A DNA stretch of 64,000 nucleotides, taken from Acanthosepion esculentum. Taxonomy: Eukaryota; Mollusca; Cephalopoda; Sepiida; Sepiidae. Both the position numbers and the translations under genes were made by a program. The stretch lies in assembly GCA_964036315.1 (NCBI GenBank), contig OZ038485.1, forward strand, positions 101,870,341-101,934,340, given 5' to 3'. The notes below the pieces were generated by a model, which was not told the DNA's origin, ran no database searches, and worked only from the letters and a program-made list of their open reading frames with translations. Positions 22,677-34,414 of the stretch are shown here, one piece after another. The stretch's first letter is position 1. Every line of letters starts with the position of its first letter.

Positions 22677-23195
22677 TCAATTTTTCTTTTGAAACAGGAG
22701 CAAACAGATAATTTTTTCAACTTTCTTCCTCTTCTCTGTTGGAAAGCACCCATCCAAAGCATTCACATGCAATACAATGTTTGGATAGTTTCTATCCATC
22801 TTCAAATCAAACCACAGCTGATATCCAACTTGAAGGCTCACCTTGGTCACAAACATGTGGCTGTCAATCCCATCGAAGGAACCCTCAACCCTAGCTGTTG
22901 ACTTCAGTCTACGAAGCCCTTTGCCCATCTTATATATAAATTAAAAATTTTCTATATATAAATAGAGCAATCTAATATATTGATTAATTTTTTTTTTTTT
23001 TTTTTACAGCTTATCAACCTTTTGTGGGTCATTTAAAGCTGAAATATTTCGGGTTATAAGAATAATTCCTTTTTTTTTCTTTTGCAACTAAATATTACCA
23101 AACTGTCAAAGTTTTTCAACTTTCTTCTGTTCTAGAGCACTGATCCAAAGCATTCACATGACATAAAATGTTTAGAGAGATTCCAACCTCCAAAG
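22677..23195. repeat. duplicated segment with a conserved coding-like stretch (copy 1)
   Basis: 22800-22930 is repeated at 25425-25540. The following AT-rich part, with a poly-T tract and 'ACAGCTTA...GTGGGTCATTTAAA', is repeated at 25620-25735. The left portion (22717-22800, 'CCAAAGCATTCACATG') is itself repeated at 23115-23195. On the minus strand 22928-22677 is open (83 codons) with 'RLKSTARVEGSFDGIDSHMF' then 'LQVGYQLWFDL' and 'NYPNIVLHVNALDG'. The reading looks protein-like, but I do not recognise the family. It is more likely part of a dispersed repeat than a host exon because it recurs. Confidence 0.55.
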
Positions 23196-23369
23196 GCATA
23201 TTAAAGGAATAATGTAATGTCCAAAAGATGCAATTCTCAGTTTTATAGATTTACTTGAATCCAACAACATTCCAGCAATTTTTGTGGATTTGTGGCTTAG
23301 GATCAAGAGTAAATCATTTTAAAAAATGTCAGTTTCAATATACACTGACACCTTACATCTCCTATAAAT

Positions 23370-23680
23370 AATGTTCACCCAATATAAGGCCTAAGAGTCA
23401 CTCAAGGTAGAAAGTTACTGAATAGGGCTATTTTATGGACATAAGAATTGTAAATTATGAGAATATGTAGGACATATAAAAGTTGATTCTGGATTTGCTG
23501 AGGTTAAGAATGTAGTGGTTGGGGAAGCATCTTCTCGGGAGTCTGTTTCGCAAAGCTTTTGGGAAGATGTCCAAATGGAACATTCTTCTTACCAATGGAA
23601 TATAAAGAGAATGAAAATAGTTCGCTCATGTGTACTAAGATAGAGCGTAGAGGTTGTATGGGTTCATTTAATGAGAATTT
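23370..23680 (-). mobile_element. LINE family B 3' end
   Basis: Begins (plus coordinates) with 'TTCACCCAATATAAGGCCTA', the RC of the family's 3' terminus, and continues with the RC of the post-catalytic region (near 23540-23650, PRGCFPN.../IHWKE... type segments in broken frames). It aligns with 30.1, 32.6 and 56.0 kb. The catalytic part is missing. Confidence 0.75.
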
Positions 23681-24509
23681 CTTTCAAGAAGGCATAAATC
23701 CAACTTTCACCAATAAATTAAGACAGGGATTATTCCCTGTTGCTAGTTACCAGCTACAGACAACTAACAAGGCAGTTGGAAACTTTTACTTCTGTAAGAC
23801 AGTGTCTACGAGAAGGATGCTCCGAGAAAAACCGACAGCTTGAGAGTCACCTTGGCCATCTGCACTTTAGCTGATCTTGACTGTAAAAGAACCAGTGTAG
23901 GCTACAAAAGAAGCCAACAAAAAAAAGACAGACCATCGTCCCCCAAAGCAAAGAAAAAGTCAACAACAACAATTAAAATTATGAAAACGTTTTAATGCCA
24001 CTTAAAAACAAAAATAATTTAAACAGCATTAAAAGTCTTTTACTATCCGTGGTAAGAATGAAACCAATAAATCAATATGTATGTGTAAAAATAATTGCAA
24101 AGCCTGAAGCTCACGGCTAAGCTTTCAAGCAGTCACAAGAAGTAGTTGAATCAGTCAAAAATCCATAATCAGAGATACCAATTCCATTATGGAATTGTTA
24201 GCTGGCTGCAGACACCAATGCCTTGCGATTGTAGTAACAGAAGAAGTTTAATCATGCAGATGTCAATCAATTAGGCATTCATTCGACAAAGAAAAATTTA
24301 CTCATTGAAAATCTAATGTTTGTGCAGATAGAATGGCAGTGAACCATTAGTAAACTTGAAAAAAAGAAAAAAGATGGAGGGGGGATAATTTTTTTTTTTT
24401 TTTTACCCACATTTTGGGCGGAGTGAAAACAAATATAAATAATGTCATACAAAGATGTATTCAAATAAGATGAACAGCTTCTATTAAAAATTGCATGATC
24501 GAAGAATGA
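23681..24509. other. unassigned DNA
   Basis: 23690-23900 is richer in GC and keeps a 94-codon + frame (23559-23843) that begins inside the antisense LINE, so that frame is not a gene. 23900-24510 is AT-rich with a poly-T tract near 24390-24404. Nothing recognised. Confidence 0.4.
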
Positions 24510-24990
24510 CAATAATGGCTGGCAACACATTTCCAAGCATACCCATCTTCTAGGACAGATGGACAATCCCTGTTGCAGACTTCTCTTCAGGCACATTTTT
24601 GTTTCTTCAACACCCACAGAGCCCACCTGTGCTTTATACTGCAACTATGCTGAGCAGATATTACAGTTTCTGGAAGAGGGTCACATAATCTAGCATGATC
24701 AACAGTTCATAGAAGACAAGTACACTCAACCTCTCAGTCAAAATGGTTTGGGATTTTGTGCTAGCACAACCATTGGCAGTCCTTGAACAGTCCAGTCTAC
24801 CCAATTTCACTCTCAAGGCTACAGTCAACTTGTGGTAAGGTTTCCAGACACTTTCCAATGGTGCCATGTTGGATTCATATCCCTGTGCCGATAACATCAT
24901 GAAGTCACCTTTCTGATAAATTGACCAGTGAAATTTGAGCCCAGAGTCTCATGGTCAGAAAGCAAACATTCTAATCATACATCTATGTGC
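24510..24990 (-). mobile_element. SINE group S2, minus strand
   Basis: Aligns along its length with 5385-5795: 'AATCCCTGTTGCAGAC' (24570), 'TTCTTCAACACCCACAGAG' (24602), 'CTCTCAGTCA' (24730), and 'TCTCATGGTCAGAAAGCAAA' (24945) in the tRNA-like head. The right end near 24990 is the head and the left end the tail. The body is about 450 bp, long for a tRNA SINE. Confidence 0.78.
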
Positions 24991-25379
24991 CCATGTGATC
25001 AAAAAATGACATAAAACATGATTAAAGTCATATTTGGCCCAATCAACATTTTGCTATCAAATTTACAAAAGTCAAGCAAGAAAATTTTCAAGATCACATT
25101 TGGAAATATACAATCATGTTAAACAGATCAGAATTTGAATATTGATTTTCAAGATAGGCTGTCTCTTCCCAACTGCAAATGGAAGTAGACAATTTTCTAC
25201 CTCCCCTCAACAAACTAAGCTTTGTACTAACTTTAATATACATCTCATCAGTCACATAACCAGGTGTGGCCATAGAATTACTGCACATCCGAGCACCTGG
25301 CCAGTTCTTTCCATATATCCAAGTTGAAAGCCAGAAAAATATTCATTCATGGACAGTGTGTCTTGGACAAGAAGACTTA

Positions 25380-25534
25380 ATGGAGACTATCCCTCTCCAG
25401 GTCAACTAGAACTGACTGATGTCCTCCAATTTGAAGGCTCGCCTTGATCACTGACTTGTGGCTGTCAATCCCATCAAGGGAACTCTTCACCCTAGCTGCT
25501 GTTGATTTCAGTCTAGGAAGCCCTTTGCCCAGCA

Positions 25535-25623
<89 letters not shown>

Positions 25624-25735
25624 TTAAACTAATATATTGATAAAGTTGTTTTTTTTTGTTTTTTTTTTTACAGCTTAACACTGTGGGTCATTTAAAATTG
25701 AAACATTTTGGATTGTAAGAATAAAATCTTTTTTT
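25380..25735. repeat. duplicated segment (copy 2), split by a microsatellite
   Basis: 25425-25540 aligns with 22815-22930 ('GTGGCTGTCAATCCCATC', 'GAAGCCCTTTGCCCA'), and 25621-25735 with 22965-23075 ('ACTAATATATTGAT', 'TACAGCTTA', 'GTGGGTCATTTAAA'). A (TA)n(GA)n tract at 25541-25621 stands where copy 1 has a short TA-rich stretch. On the minus strand the coding-like segment 'LPRLKSTAARVKSS' is again readable. Confidence 0.6.
25541..25621. repeat. (TA)n(GA)n compound microsatellite
   Basis: About 22 TA units followed by about 18 GA units without interruption; it sits inside the duplicated segment. Confidence 0.97.
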
Positions 25736-25797
25736 ATGAGTGAATATTGCATTAACAATTTTTTGAGAAGAACAAGGATTTTTTTCAAATACAAGTT

Positions 25798-25940
25798 CTA
25801 CTATTTACCCATCGCTGAAAGAAGGAGATGGATTCATACCTTTCCCAAGGCTATTTGTGCATAAGTGAATGTAATAGATCTGATTGTAATTCAAACTCAG
25901 CTCTCCAATTTCTCACTCTGATCCACTATCAATTACACTA
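25798..25940 (-). mobile_element. SINE group S1 head fragment
   Basis: On the minus strand the tRNA-like head ('GTAATTGATAGTGGATCAGA', B box GAGTTTGAATTAC) is followed by 'CATTCACTTATGCAC' and 'AGCCTTGGGAAAGGTATGAA'. It stops near 25798 after the start of the body, so the 3' half is missing. Confidence 0.7.
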
Positions 25941-26865
25941 CTCATTTACGAGGGGAGAGGGCTCAATATTGGTGATAGAGACAGCCTGGAGCTATAAATC
26001 AACACTGCATGGTGACTATGTCCACATACTCTTTCTTTCTCTCTCATATATATAAATTTTTTTCTTCTGTATACGAGTGCTCAATTTTAAATACTTTTAA
26101 AGAGCTTTTTAATACATACAAAAATAACATTTGATTTTACCCATTAACAGACGGCTTCACGCATTTCCATGTGATTTTCAAAAAAATGCGCACTTGTTAT
26201 CGATGGACTCTCCCAAGGTCAATAGTCTTTTTCCTGTTTTTCAAAAGGAATGTGTCATCATGTGAACAGTTCGAAATAATTTAATTCCTTTTGTTTATCA
26301 ATTCATTTATGTTCTTGAATTCTATGATTTTCAGCTCCTCCTTCATACAAAAATGACAATTTCTTCCACTGGCCTTCTTCATCTAATTTTTTTTATACCC
26401 TATTCTACTACTGTTCTTTAAATTACATATCACCAACAAACACAAGAAATCCATCAAGTCTTTACCAATAACACAAAAAATAAAAAGCATAAAAACACAT
26501 TCAAAATATAGTAAATACAGTTCACAACTAAAAAACAAACACAAACTGACACTTGAAGATAAGATACTTGAAAAAATTTGACATGACATGATGTTTAAAG
26601 ATAAAACTGACATAGCATAAAAAAAAAAAAACTGTACTCAATAGTCATACCATTATAAATAATAACTCATTGATAAGGACTTATGAAAGCTAAAAGTACT
26701 CAGATATTGAACAGTTAATATTCAAATTTTCACAAGAAAGCAGAAAAATGGTCAAAAATATAGAAAAAAAACCTTTAACAAAAGAACTTCCATTGGGCAT
26801 TAATTAAACTTGTGTAAATGAAAATTGCTGCCATAAAGTACCTTTATTATATATTACTTTGCACA
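25941..26865. other. unassigned AT-rich DNA
   Basis: No gene or transposon recognised. Open frames here are AT-rich chance frames. Confidence 0.45.
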
Positions 26866-27274
26866 TTATTATAGTGGACAGTTGTATTTAAAATAAACGT
26901 TTTTTTTAAATCAACTTACCCCCAAGCAAGGTAATAATGCTACTAAGACACAAAGGGCTACTGGGAGGGAAAGAGAATGAGAAGCCTTTAGAAGGAACTG
27001 GAAACCCAATCCTAAACAAGAAATAAAGGATAAACCTCTACTCCTGTTCAAAAGACCAGGGAGGAGTGGGGACCAGAAAATAGGCAAATCTATCTACTCC
27101 TGTTAAACAGTGTGTATTAAGTCCTAATGAAAGAGGGACACAGGTTCAATCCCTGCCAAGAACACATTTCTTTTTTGTTAAGAATTCTAGAATGTTCAGG
27201 TGCCAACAGACATTATACACACTGTTTGAAATAAAAATGGGTCATCTATTTCAAATAAGTGTCCACTATAATAA
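26866..27274. mobile_element. TIR-bounded element with nested repeat
   Basis: A perfect 15-bp terminal inverted repeat (TTATTATAGTGGACA at 26866-26880; its RC at 27260-27274) encloses about 409 bp. Similarity between the two ends continues weakly for about 15 bp more. The interior holds a copy of repeat family F (26915-27075) and a B-box-like 'GGTTCAATCCCTGCC' near 27150. No transposase. The superfamily is not determinable. Confidence 0.5.
26915..27075 (+). repeat. dispersed repeat family F
   Basis: 'GGATAAACCTCTACTCCTGT' with 'TCAAAAGACC' (27028-27060), and the preceding 'GGGAAAGAGAATGAGAAG', match the reverse complement of 43395-43535. A shorter match to the left-hand part is at 45995-46065. 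The left end resembles the RC of a family C-type LINE 3' end, so it may be the end of a related LINE. Confidence 0.6.
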
Positions 27275-27703
27275 CTTTTAAAGTAATAAAAATGTGGGGT
27301 TAAAAATGAATCCATTAATTCTTTAGAAAGAAATTCTAGATATATAAATATGTATTACACACATACACGTTTCGCTTATTAACCACTTTTAATTTTTGAT
27401 AATTTTTACTAAATTAATGAAAGGATTAATGGAAATATTTGCATGGTAAATCTGCAGGATATTTGACATAAAATGTATAAATTATAGTAGACTAGATATA
27501 ACTACCAATATGACAAGTGTCTGATGAATACTGCTGGATTTTCCAAGTTTTACATTATTAACCAGGTCACTGAAACATTATGTTGTAATTAACAATTATA
27601 ATCACAGAATGTGCACATCAGTGACAAAGACAAATTTACTGAAGAAGAAAAAAAATGCTGAAAACAGTGTAATTGTAATGATGACAAAGTTATAGGGAAA
27701 ACA
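27275..27703. other. unassigned AT-rich DNA
   Basis: Nothing recognised. Confidence 0.45.
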
Positions 27704-28400
27704 TTAATATGAAATGACTGCTCCATCTTCTGAAACTAATTTTAGATGTCGTTCATCCATTGATTTTGTGAGATCTTTCTTCATATGAACCAGACTGCAT
27801 AGCATCCAAAATATTTCGTCTTTGCTAGTAGAATGCTCAAAATTTTCAACCAAGTTGAGGTCGGCCAAACAAGACGGCCGCTTCAAACAAGTGTCTAAGA
27901 TGCATTTCATTCAGATATTCATTATTTTTTCTTTGCCTAATGTGACGGAACACACTTGAGTATAAAAATCATCTTTCTGAAAGTGTTTGATTTCTTTTTG
28001 CATCATAACTTCATGTGGGCTTTCAAAATAATAAATAAATAACAATGTATGTTTAAGTTATTTTAATATCATCTGGAACTCACCATAGGTCCACCACTTT
28101 ACCACCTATAATCCCACTCCAAAACATCACAAGATCCAAACTGTGAGCATGGTTTCCACCAGTAGCAACTGCATCCTTGTTTTATCCCTCAGGTTCATTG
28201 AGGCTCATAGCATTGTTGATGAAGACATAGCTGTTGAAAAAAATAGTCTCTGTGCATTCTGTTGCTCATTTCATTCAATTTTTCTTATTGATATCTTTTA
28301 AAGGATGTCTGGTGATCAACTGATGTTTTGCCACACAATTTAGGACCTAACAACAGTGTGTGCTTTTCGTCATTTCCTTACTACCACAATGTCTAAATAT
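27704..28400 (-). mobile_element. Tc1-like transposase relic
   Basis: On the minus strand, in order: 'LNEPEG' and 'VMFWSGIIGGKVVDLW' (about 28200-28080, the VMVWG-type core), 'VPDDIKI' (about 28070), 'MIFILKCVPSH' (about 27960), then the frame 27910-27704 with 'LADLNLVENFEHS' and 'LTKSMDERHLKLVSEDGAVI'. In Tc1-like enzymes the third block is normally a DNAPSH motif; here its Asp reads Lys. The Glu of the 'VENF' block is present. Several stops and shifts. No TIRs were identified. Confidence 0.75.
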
Positions 28401-28436
28401 TTTATCACTTGACAAAGATGGCTTTCTATAATTTCT

Positions 28437-28495
28437 CAACAACCTCATTTAGTAACCCTGTACTTCAAGTGGTTCTTGGGCCTTGTATTGCATAA
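28437..28495 (+). mobile_element. LINE family B 3' tail fragment
   Basis: 'CTCATTTAGTAACCCTGTAC' followed by 'AAGTGGTTCTTGGGCCTTGT' is the + orientation of the family B 3' terminus seen reversed at 55.96 kb. Very short. Confidence 0.55.
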
Positions 28496-28717
28496 ACAAA
28501 AACAAAACTTAAATTTTGATAACATTGTAATAAGATTTTGAATTACAATGTTGTTTCTTTACAGAATTAAGAAGCAACATTTTCAATTTAATTAATGTAA
28601 TAATTGAACTAGGACTACTAACTTCTGAGCAATCATGAGACATCATTTTCATCTAATCTGTGTCTGAATTTCTGGAATGCGGAGCTATCATCCCCTGCCC
28701 AAATTTATAGACAAAAC

Positions 28718-29056
28718 ATGCTGGGATTCTTCCTTAACCAATCAGATAGTCCTGGCCTTTCTTGTTTTGAAGTCAGTGCTGCAGTCCTTGGTCTGTATCC
28801 CTTTTGTGTGTTAGCACCACTCTTAGTTTGTGAACTTTTTGTCTTATTACTGCCATTTTGTCTTGCATATATTGTCTTCTCAATATTACTTTTTACCTTG
28901 TTCTTTTCTTTTCCTTCTTATTGTTTATTGCAAATTTTGACAATTCTGTTTGTTGGGCATTTCTGCCAATTGCATTTAACCACGACCAATTACTCTATAA
29001 TCATTATTCACCTTACTTACATTGTTGTTGTTGCTATCTTTGTTAGGAGCCACTAA
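28718..29056 (+). other. unidentified hydrophobic 112-codon frame
   Basis: Open from ATG at 28718, translating to a strongly hydrophobic chain with roughly three membrane-length stretches (about residues 20-45, 48-65 and 90-108). 'NQSDSPGLSCFEVSAAVLG' near the start looks more like real protein than the rest. An AATAAA-type signal follows at 29055-29065. It could be part of a transposon or LTR. T-rich sequence readily yields such frames, so I do not claim a gene. Confidence 0.2.
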
Positions 29057-29171
29057 TAAAGAAATAAAGACAAATGAAAGCAAATCTTCAGCAGCAGCAG
29101 TTAAGCATGACAGGCAGCAGCAGCAATCAGCAGGCAAGTTAGGTTTAAGACTCCAAGTTCAGAGAACTATG

Positions 29172-29450
29172 GGACAATAGCCTAGTGGATTAAATTGTTG
29201 GTTCATGAATTTGGTGACATAGCAATTGTGAGTTCAACCCCTGGGAGAGGCAGTGTGTACATGCACTCAGTGGAAATGGACAAGCAATAACTGAGCAGTA
29301 CTAAAAATAAGAACTAAATGAAACATGGGTAATAGATTAAATAAACGGTTCAGTTCAGAATTCCTTGTAGGTTACCCGGATTAAAGTTGATGAAGGTTGG
29401 AGGATACAATGGCCGAAATGAGATAACAACAACAAAGATGAGGACAATAG
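29172..29450 (+). mobile_element. SINE group S3 (tRNA head, hammerhead-like tail)
   Basis: Head 29175-29250: A-box-like 'TAGCCTAGTGGATTAA' and B-box-like 'GTGAGTTCAACCCCTGG'. The body contains 'CGGTTCAGTTCAGAATTCC'. The 3' tail reads 'TTGATGAAGG' ... 'TACAATGGCCGAAATG' and ends 'AAAGATGAGGACAATAGTCC'. The same head-body-tail order is present, reversed, at 50566-50868. More diverged than that copy. Confidence 0.75.
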
Positions 29451-30080
29451 TCCAAATATAAATTGTGTAAATAATCATTTTTATCTGTTAAAATAAATAA
29501 CCTAGATATCTTTCAAAAACGTCTTATGCTTAAATAAAGCTGTTCTTTGGATCTCTCAAACAGCACTTTTTCTGAAACATCAAACATTTCAAGTTAACAA
29601 ACCATAATAATCTTTTTATAGTGTATTGCATCTAAGAAAATAGACCGTCTCTGCATGTGATCGCTAATAGAAAAATTAAATTTCTTTGACTAACGATGTT
29701 TGCTTTGGTAACATTAAAAATGGAAAACATAGTAATCCTTTTCTTCCTCATGTTGCCATCGTTTTTGTTTTGTTTTTTTTCTCCATTCTAAAACTACTAT
29801 TCCACAAAAGTATATGCCTTAGGTGATATAAACACAATTTTTTTTAATATTCCAAAAATTCTGGTTTACCAGATAAAGTTGAACTTGGATTACAAAACCA
29901 AAACTTACAAAATCCAAATATGGACTAGCAACACAGTTTATGAAGCCAAGAGCACAGAATTTAAGTAAATTCTAATCTAAAAAAATTAAAATAAAACGGT
30001 GTCATTGTGTTACTTTGTTTAAAATTATATAATATACAGATTCCGTTATTGTTTTTTTTTATCATATTCCAACATATACT
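29451..30080. other. unassigned AT-rich DNA
   Basis: Nothing recognised. Confidence 0.45.
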
Positions 30081-30082
30081 AT

Positions 30083-30862
30083 TGTTCACTGAATACAAGG
30101 CCCAAAAACCATTCAAAGTAGAGGAATGAAGATGTGCATATTATGAGATATGTAGGATAGATATTAGTTAATCCTAGACTTGGAGATTGAGACTGTAGTG
30201 GTCATGGAAGCATCATCTTGGGAGTCTGTTCCACACAGTGACAGTTCTGGAGAAGAAACTGTCTAAATGGCATGGCAGCTCCTAGATGTGATAGTCTGAA
30301 CTGGTGGAACTAAGGACTATAGCTCATTTGAAAATTTTCTATAATAGCAATAGAGTAGTGAGAGGTTAGCAACATTGAGTAATTCAACACCCACATGGCT
30401 GTGTAATAGCTTTTGAACTATCATGACTGAACAGTGGAGACTGGGCAGTACCAGTCCAGATATGGCAGCAATATTCCACTGGTCTAATCTGATACCTATA
30501 AAATTAGAGAATGGCAGTAGCAGTTAGGTCATTTTGGGGGTGATACAAGGAACAGACTATTATTGCAGTGTCTTAAGTAATATGCAAGCTCCGTTTGAGA
30601 TTTAGAGAGAGTTTTAGTCCCAATAGACATTTGAGGCAAGCTGCTTCATTGAGAGTACGGCCACTCATGAGGAATGGAGCAAATTTAGAGTCAGCTCAGT
30701 TGTGATGAAACATTACTACCTTTGTTTTTGAGGCGGCCTTTTCTCTATTGAGCTGTGAGAGTTAGGTCAGTAAATATATCAGCTGCTAGGCTCTGGTCAT
30801 CCACATTTTGGGGGGTGCACCCGTACAATGTGATATCATCTGGATAGGTATTTACTGGTTCA
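30083..30862 (-). mobile_element. LINE family B, RT from catalytic motif to 3' end
   Basis: The minus strand from 30862 reads 'TYPDDITLYGCTPQNVDDQS' and 'LAADIFTDLTLTAQ' before a stop. YPDD is the RT active-site motif (usually YADD), with both Asp residues kept. Downstream, in broken frames, come the family's post-catalytic blocks ('MEYCCHIWTG'-like near 30460) and the 3' terminus (RC of 'TACAAGGCCCAAAAACCATT' near 30105). Jockey/CR1-like. Upstream RT and endonuclease domains are absent. Confidence 0.82.
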
Positions 30863-32590
30863 TTTTCCATCTGTCTTCAAGTGAAAAGAAGACGGAATTG
30901 TCAAATTAGTGATAAGTGCAATAATGGGCTACAGACTGTATTATAAACAGAATTAGAGCCAACAATGTCAGGTTACTCTATGGGTGTAACTAGTACCATG
31001 TAACAGTGCTACCTGCTGTATGGTCAGGTCACTGACAACTAAACCAATTCCTCCACCAGGCTTTTCTGATAAAGACAACAGCTAGACACACAGAAGGATT
31101 AAAAACAAGACCAGTCAAACAGTGGATGAATCTTTATATAGAGTTTATGGCCCTCTAGCACAATGGAGTAGAGTCGGTTTCTAATTATGTACACAGCTAG
31201 TGCAGTAATAAAACTACTGGATGGAGGGCTTCCTACACTGAAGTCAATGGTCAGGGCAGAGTATCCACCCAATGAAATCAACAGCTACATATCTGTGACC
31301 AAGGCATGCCTTCAAGTTAGGCCATCAGCTGTAGTTTGACTTTGAGAGGGATAGGCTCCACCAAATTACTTGCCCAAGGCACACTACAAATGAATAGATA
31401 TCTCTCCAGCTTTCACTCCAGATATGTAGAGAGAGCTGGTCAGTTGCTCAGCAACCCTACAACTATACCCAGTCATGGGATTAATGATGATGACAACGAT
31501 ACCCAACAAAACAACTGTGTGGTAGAGGAATATTTCCTGAAGGCCAGGGAATAAACCAACAAAATATTGCAGAAAGATAAAGAGAATAGTTATAACAAAA
31601 GAAAAAACAATATTAAACTCACAAACTCACTTCAAAATCTAAAAAAAAAAAATTATTTACATGAACCTAGCATACATACTGTTTATAATGATAGATTGCT
31701 TGCTGTGTGAGAAAGTGTTGGGTTCCATTCCTGAACTGCACCATTTTATAGATGATATATACAAAAAGACTGTATTCAAAAATCAGAAAAAAACTAAACC
31801 AAAGCACTTCCAGTTCCAAGAATTTTGGATAAAGGATTCTCAACATGCAGTAGCAATGATTGATGTTTGAATCAAAGTCCTTCCCATTTGGAAGACTGGC
31901 AGAACATAATTTTCCTACCTCCATCTCTTCTATTTGGCTATAAATGATAAAATCCTAACATTTTAAAATGAGCTTTCTCAGGTTATGAGCAGCATACTTC
32001 TAAAATCTCCCTCTCAACAGAATAATAATAATATTAATAACAATAATAATAACTGATCCAATGTTTTATTTCTTAACCATCCTCCTAAAATTCCACATCC
32101 TTTCAAGTTTCAATGTCCATTTTTCTTCTTTGCAGACTTCTTGGCAACAGAACAGATTTTCTCTCCTACCCACTACCTCTGGCACCACAGCCAACAAATC
32201 TGTCCAATTCTACACCCACACTTGCCACTGCACCCAGCCAACATGTATTAATCTATAGGCCCAATCTTTGAAAGTCTAATAAATCTAAGTTTCTCATATC
32301 ATGATATACAGACCCTAAAATTTTATCTGTTGGAAAACTCCACTTGAATAAACTTTCTCCTTGTTGCAAACATCAAAATCAATAAACAAAAATGAACTTC
32401 TCCATAAAAACATTAGGATATAACATTTCTTTTTTTTTTTTAATTCTAGCCAAATACTAGTCGTCCTGTGAATGAGAGAAGTCATCATCAAAGTTCTCTT
32501 ACCACTCTAACATTTATGTACAAACACTTGCAAGGCATCTATTTTCTAAAGTTCTTTTTGTCATTATACAAAGTCCACTAGAATTTGCTA
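30863..32590. other. unassigned DNA between two family B LINEs
   Basis: 30863-31560 is less AT-rich and may be an old repeat. 31345-31450 contains 'TTACTTGCCCAAGGCACACT', resembling an S1 SINE 3' region, without a head. 31560-32590 is AT-rich. No gene is supported. Confidence 0.35.
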
Positions 32591-32594
32591 AATT

Positions 32595-33375
32595 TTTTTT
32601 TCCGTTAAGGAAACAAAGCCCGGTGTGAAGTGGGGGGACTCTAAGTAGAAGGTCATGCTGAGAGACCATTTGTGTGTATAGGAGTTGGAAATAACGGTTA
32701 ACCTAAGCCTTGAACAGGTTAAGATTGTAATGATCAGGGAAACATCCTGTTGGGAGTTGGTTTGCAGGAAGAAGCTTCTCGTGTGGAACTTACTTCTCAC
32801 CAATGGAATATGGAGGGAATGTGGGTGGTTTGCTACTGTGTAAGTGGCATGGCATGTTCTTGCCATGAAGGTTCAACTTGGTGGGACCAGGGAATGTAGT
32901 TCGTCTGAGCACTTTCTGTGGAAGTAGTGGTAGGGCAGCAAGAGGCTTGCAACATCCCGACTGTGGGAAAGAGGTTAAAAGGTGGAAGTTAATCCGTCAC
33001 CCACAAGGGCTCGGAAATACTTCTGGACTGGAGAATGAGGTCTGGGCAGATCCCGCCCAAAAATGACAACAGTACTCTGTTTTTGATCTGATCTGGCTCT
33101 TGTAAAGATAGAGGATAGCAGAAGGAGTCAGGTACTTACTGGAGCAGTACAGGGAGCCGACCATTTTACCTGCATCCTTAGCAATGGATCATATATAAGA
33201 GTTCCACTTGAGCTCAGGTGCGAGTTTCAAGCCCAAGTCTTTCAAAACTTCCATTCACCCTGATTGGTGGCAGATCAGGGTCAGATCGGCAATGATGGAA
33301 TGTAACTGTAACTAGCTTGGTCTTCAAGGCATTGAATGTAATCAACCAGCTTTTACCCCATAGAGCTGACCATGA
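32595..33375 (-). mobile_element. LINE family B 3' part
   Basis: The minus-strand frame 32866-32588 begins 'MARTCHATYTVANHPHSLHI' and continues with a 'PLVRSKFHTRSFFLQT' segment, then frameshifts. Upstream (33375-32880), broken frames carry 'WNSYI.DPLLRMQ'-like and 'YRSSKYLTP'-like pieces shared with 56.0 kb. The catalytic motif is not included. The 3' terminus is diverged. Confidence 0.8.
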
Positions 33376-34414
33376 GAGAAACATTTTAATAATTTTCTGT
33401 TTATATTAATAACAATCAAAATTAATTTGGAAAACTTGCTATCTTTTCACTTGTGTAAATAATTTGATACATTTTTAAGAAAATGGATTATTCAATTTAT
33501 TTAAATAATTCCATTATTTTTTTTTTTGGCTCCATTCAATTTTATAGTAATGTGAAATATTGGATGACAATGATGCTTATTATCATGAATGCTGTAATTT
33601 TCTAACTTACAACTGAATTATAACAATGCAAATAGAAATTCTATACAAATACAATAAAATAAAATTAAAAAATTGTCAGAAATATTACATAGTAAAATTT
33701 GAATTAAAAATAAATAAAACCAACGAAATATTTATTAAAATATGCTTTTAAAAATTGTTATAAAAATTAAATATTACCAATATTGATTTACATCTTAACT
33801 AAAAAATTGTGGTATTTTGGTGAGCGTAATGAGAATGGTATATGTTAGCAATTACACATTAGAATTAGATTTTTTAAAATGCCTATTTTATTCCATATCT
33901 TCCAGAAAATTATTGTACATACGAGAACTAGTTAGGACTTCATTAAGAAATTGTGGAAGTTTGGTGACTGTAATGAGAATACCAAGTAAAAATGTGAGGT
34001 TTTGGCAAATGGAATATTATTGAATGCTTACGTCAGTGATTGTGAGTAGATAAGTTAAAGATAGGATAGATGACGGTCAGATATCACCCCTGCTCCAATC
34101 CATGGCCGTGTGCCACATTTGACGTATATTATCATCGATAAATATTATTACATGCTAACAATGCAGGCTGTATAAAATTATGAGAAATGCTGAAGATGCA
34201 GGGGATGTTCAGATCGAAATTTTTACATTTATGGCTTCCTATTTTTCTAGATGCGCAATCTAGCCGACTTCAGGTTCCTACCACTTTTGTCTTTATTGTT
34301 GCTGTTGTGTTAAAGGTGATATGCTGTATGATCCTGGACATTGTAGAAGACACAGAAATTAGAACAATTCCTATGCATAGTCACCTCAATAAATTACTTC
34401 ATCCTTTAATTCAA
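33376..34414. other. unassigned AT-rich DNA with a diverged ~140-bp tandem duplication
   Basis: 'AAATTGTGG...TTTGGTGA.CGTAATGAGAAT' occurs at about 33803 and again at about 33945, indicating an old local duplication. 34080-34414 is unassigned; 'ATGATCCTGGACAT' at 34328 recurs at 35528. Confidence 0.45.
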
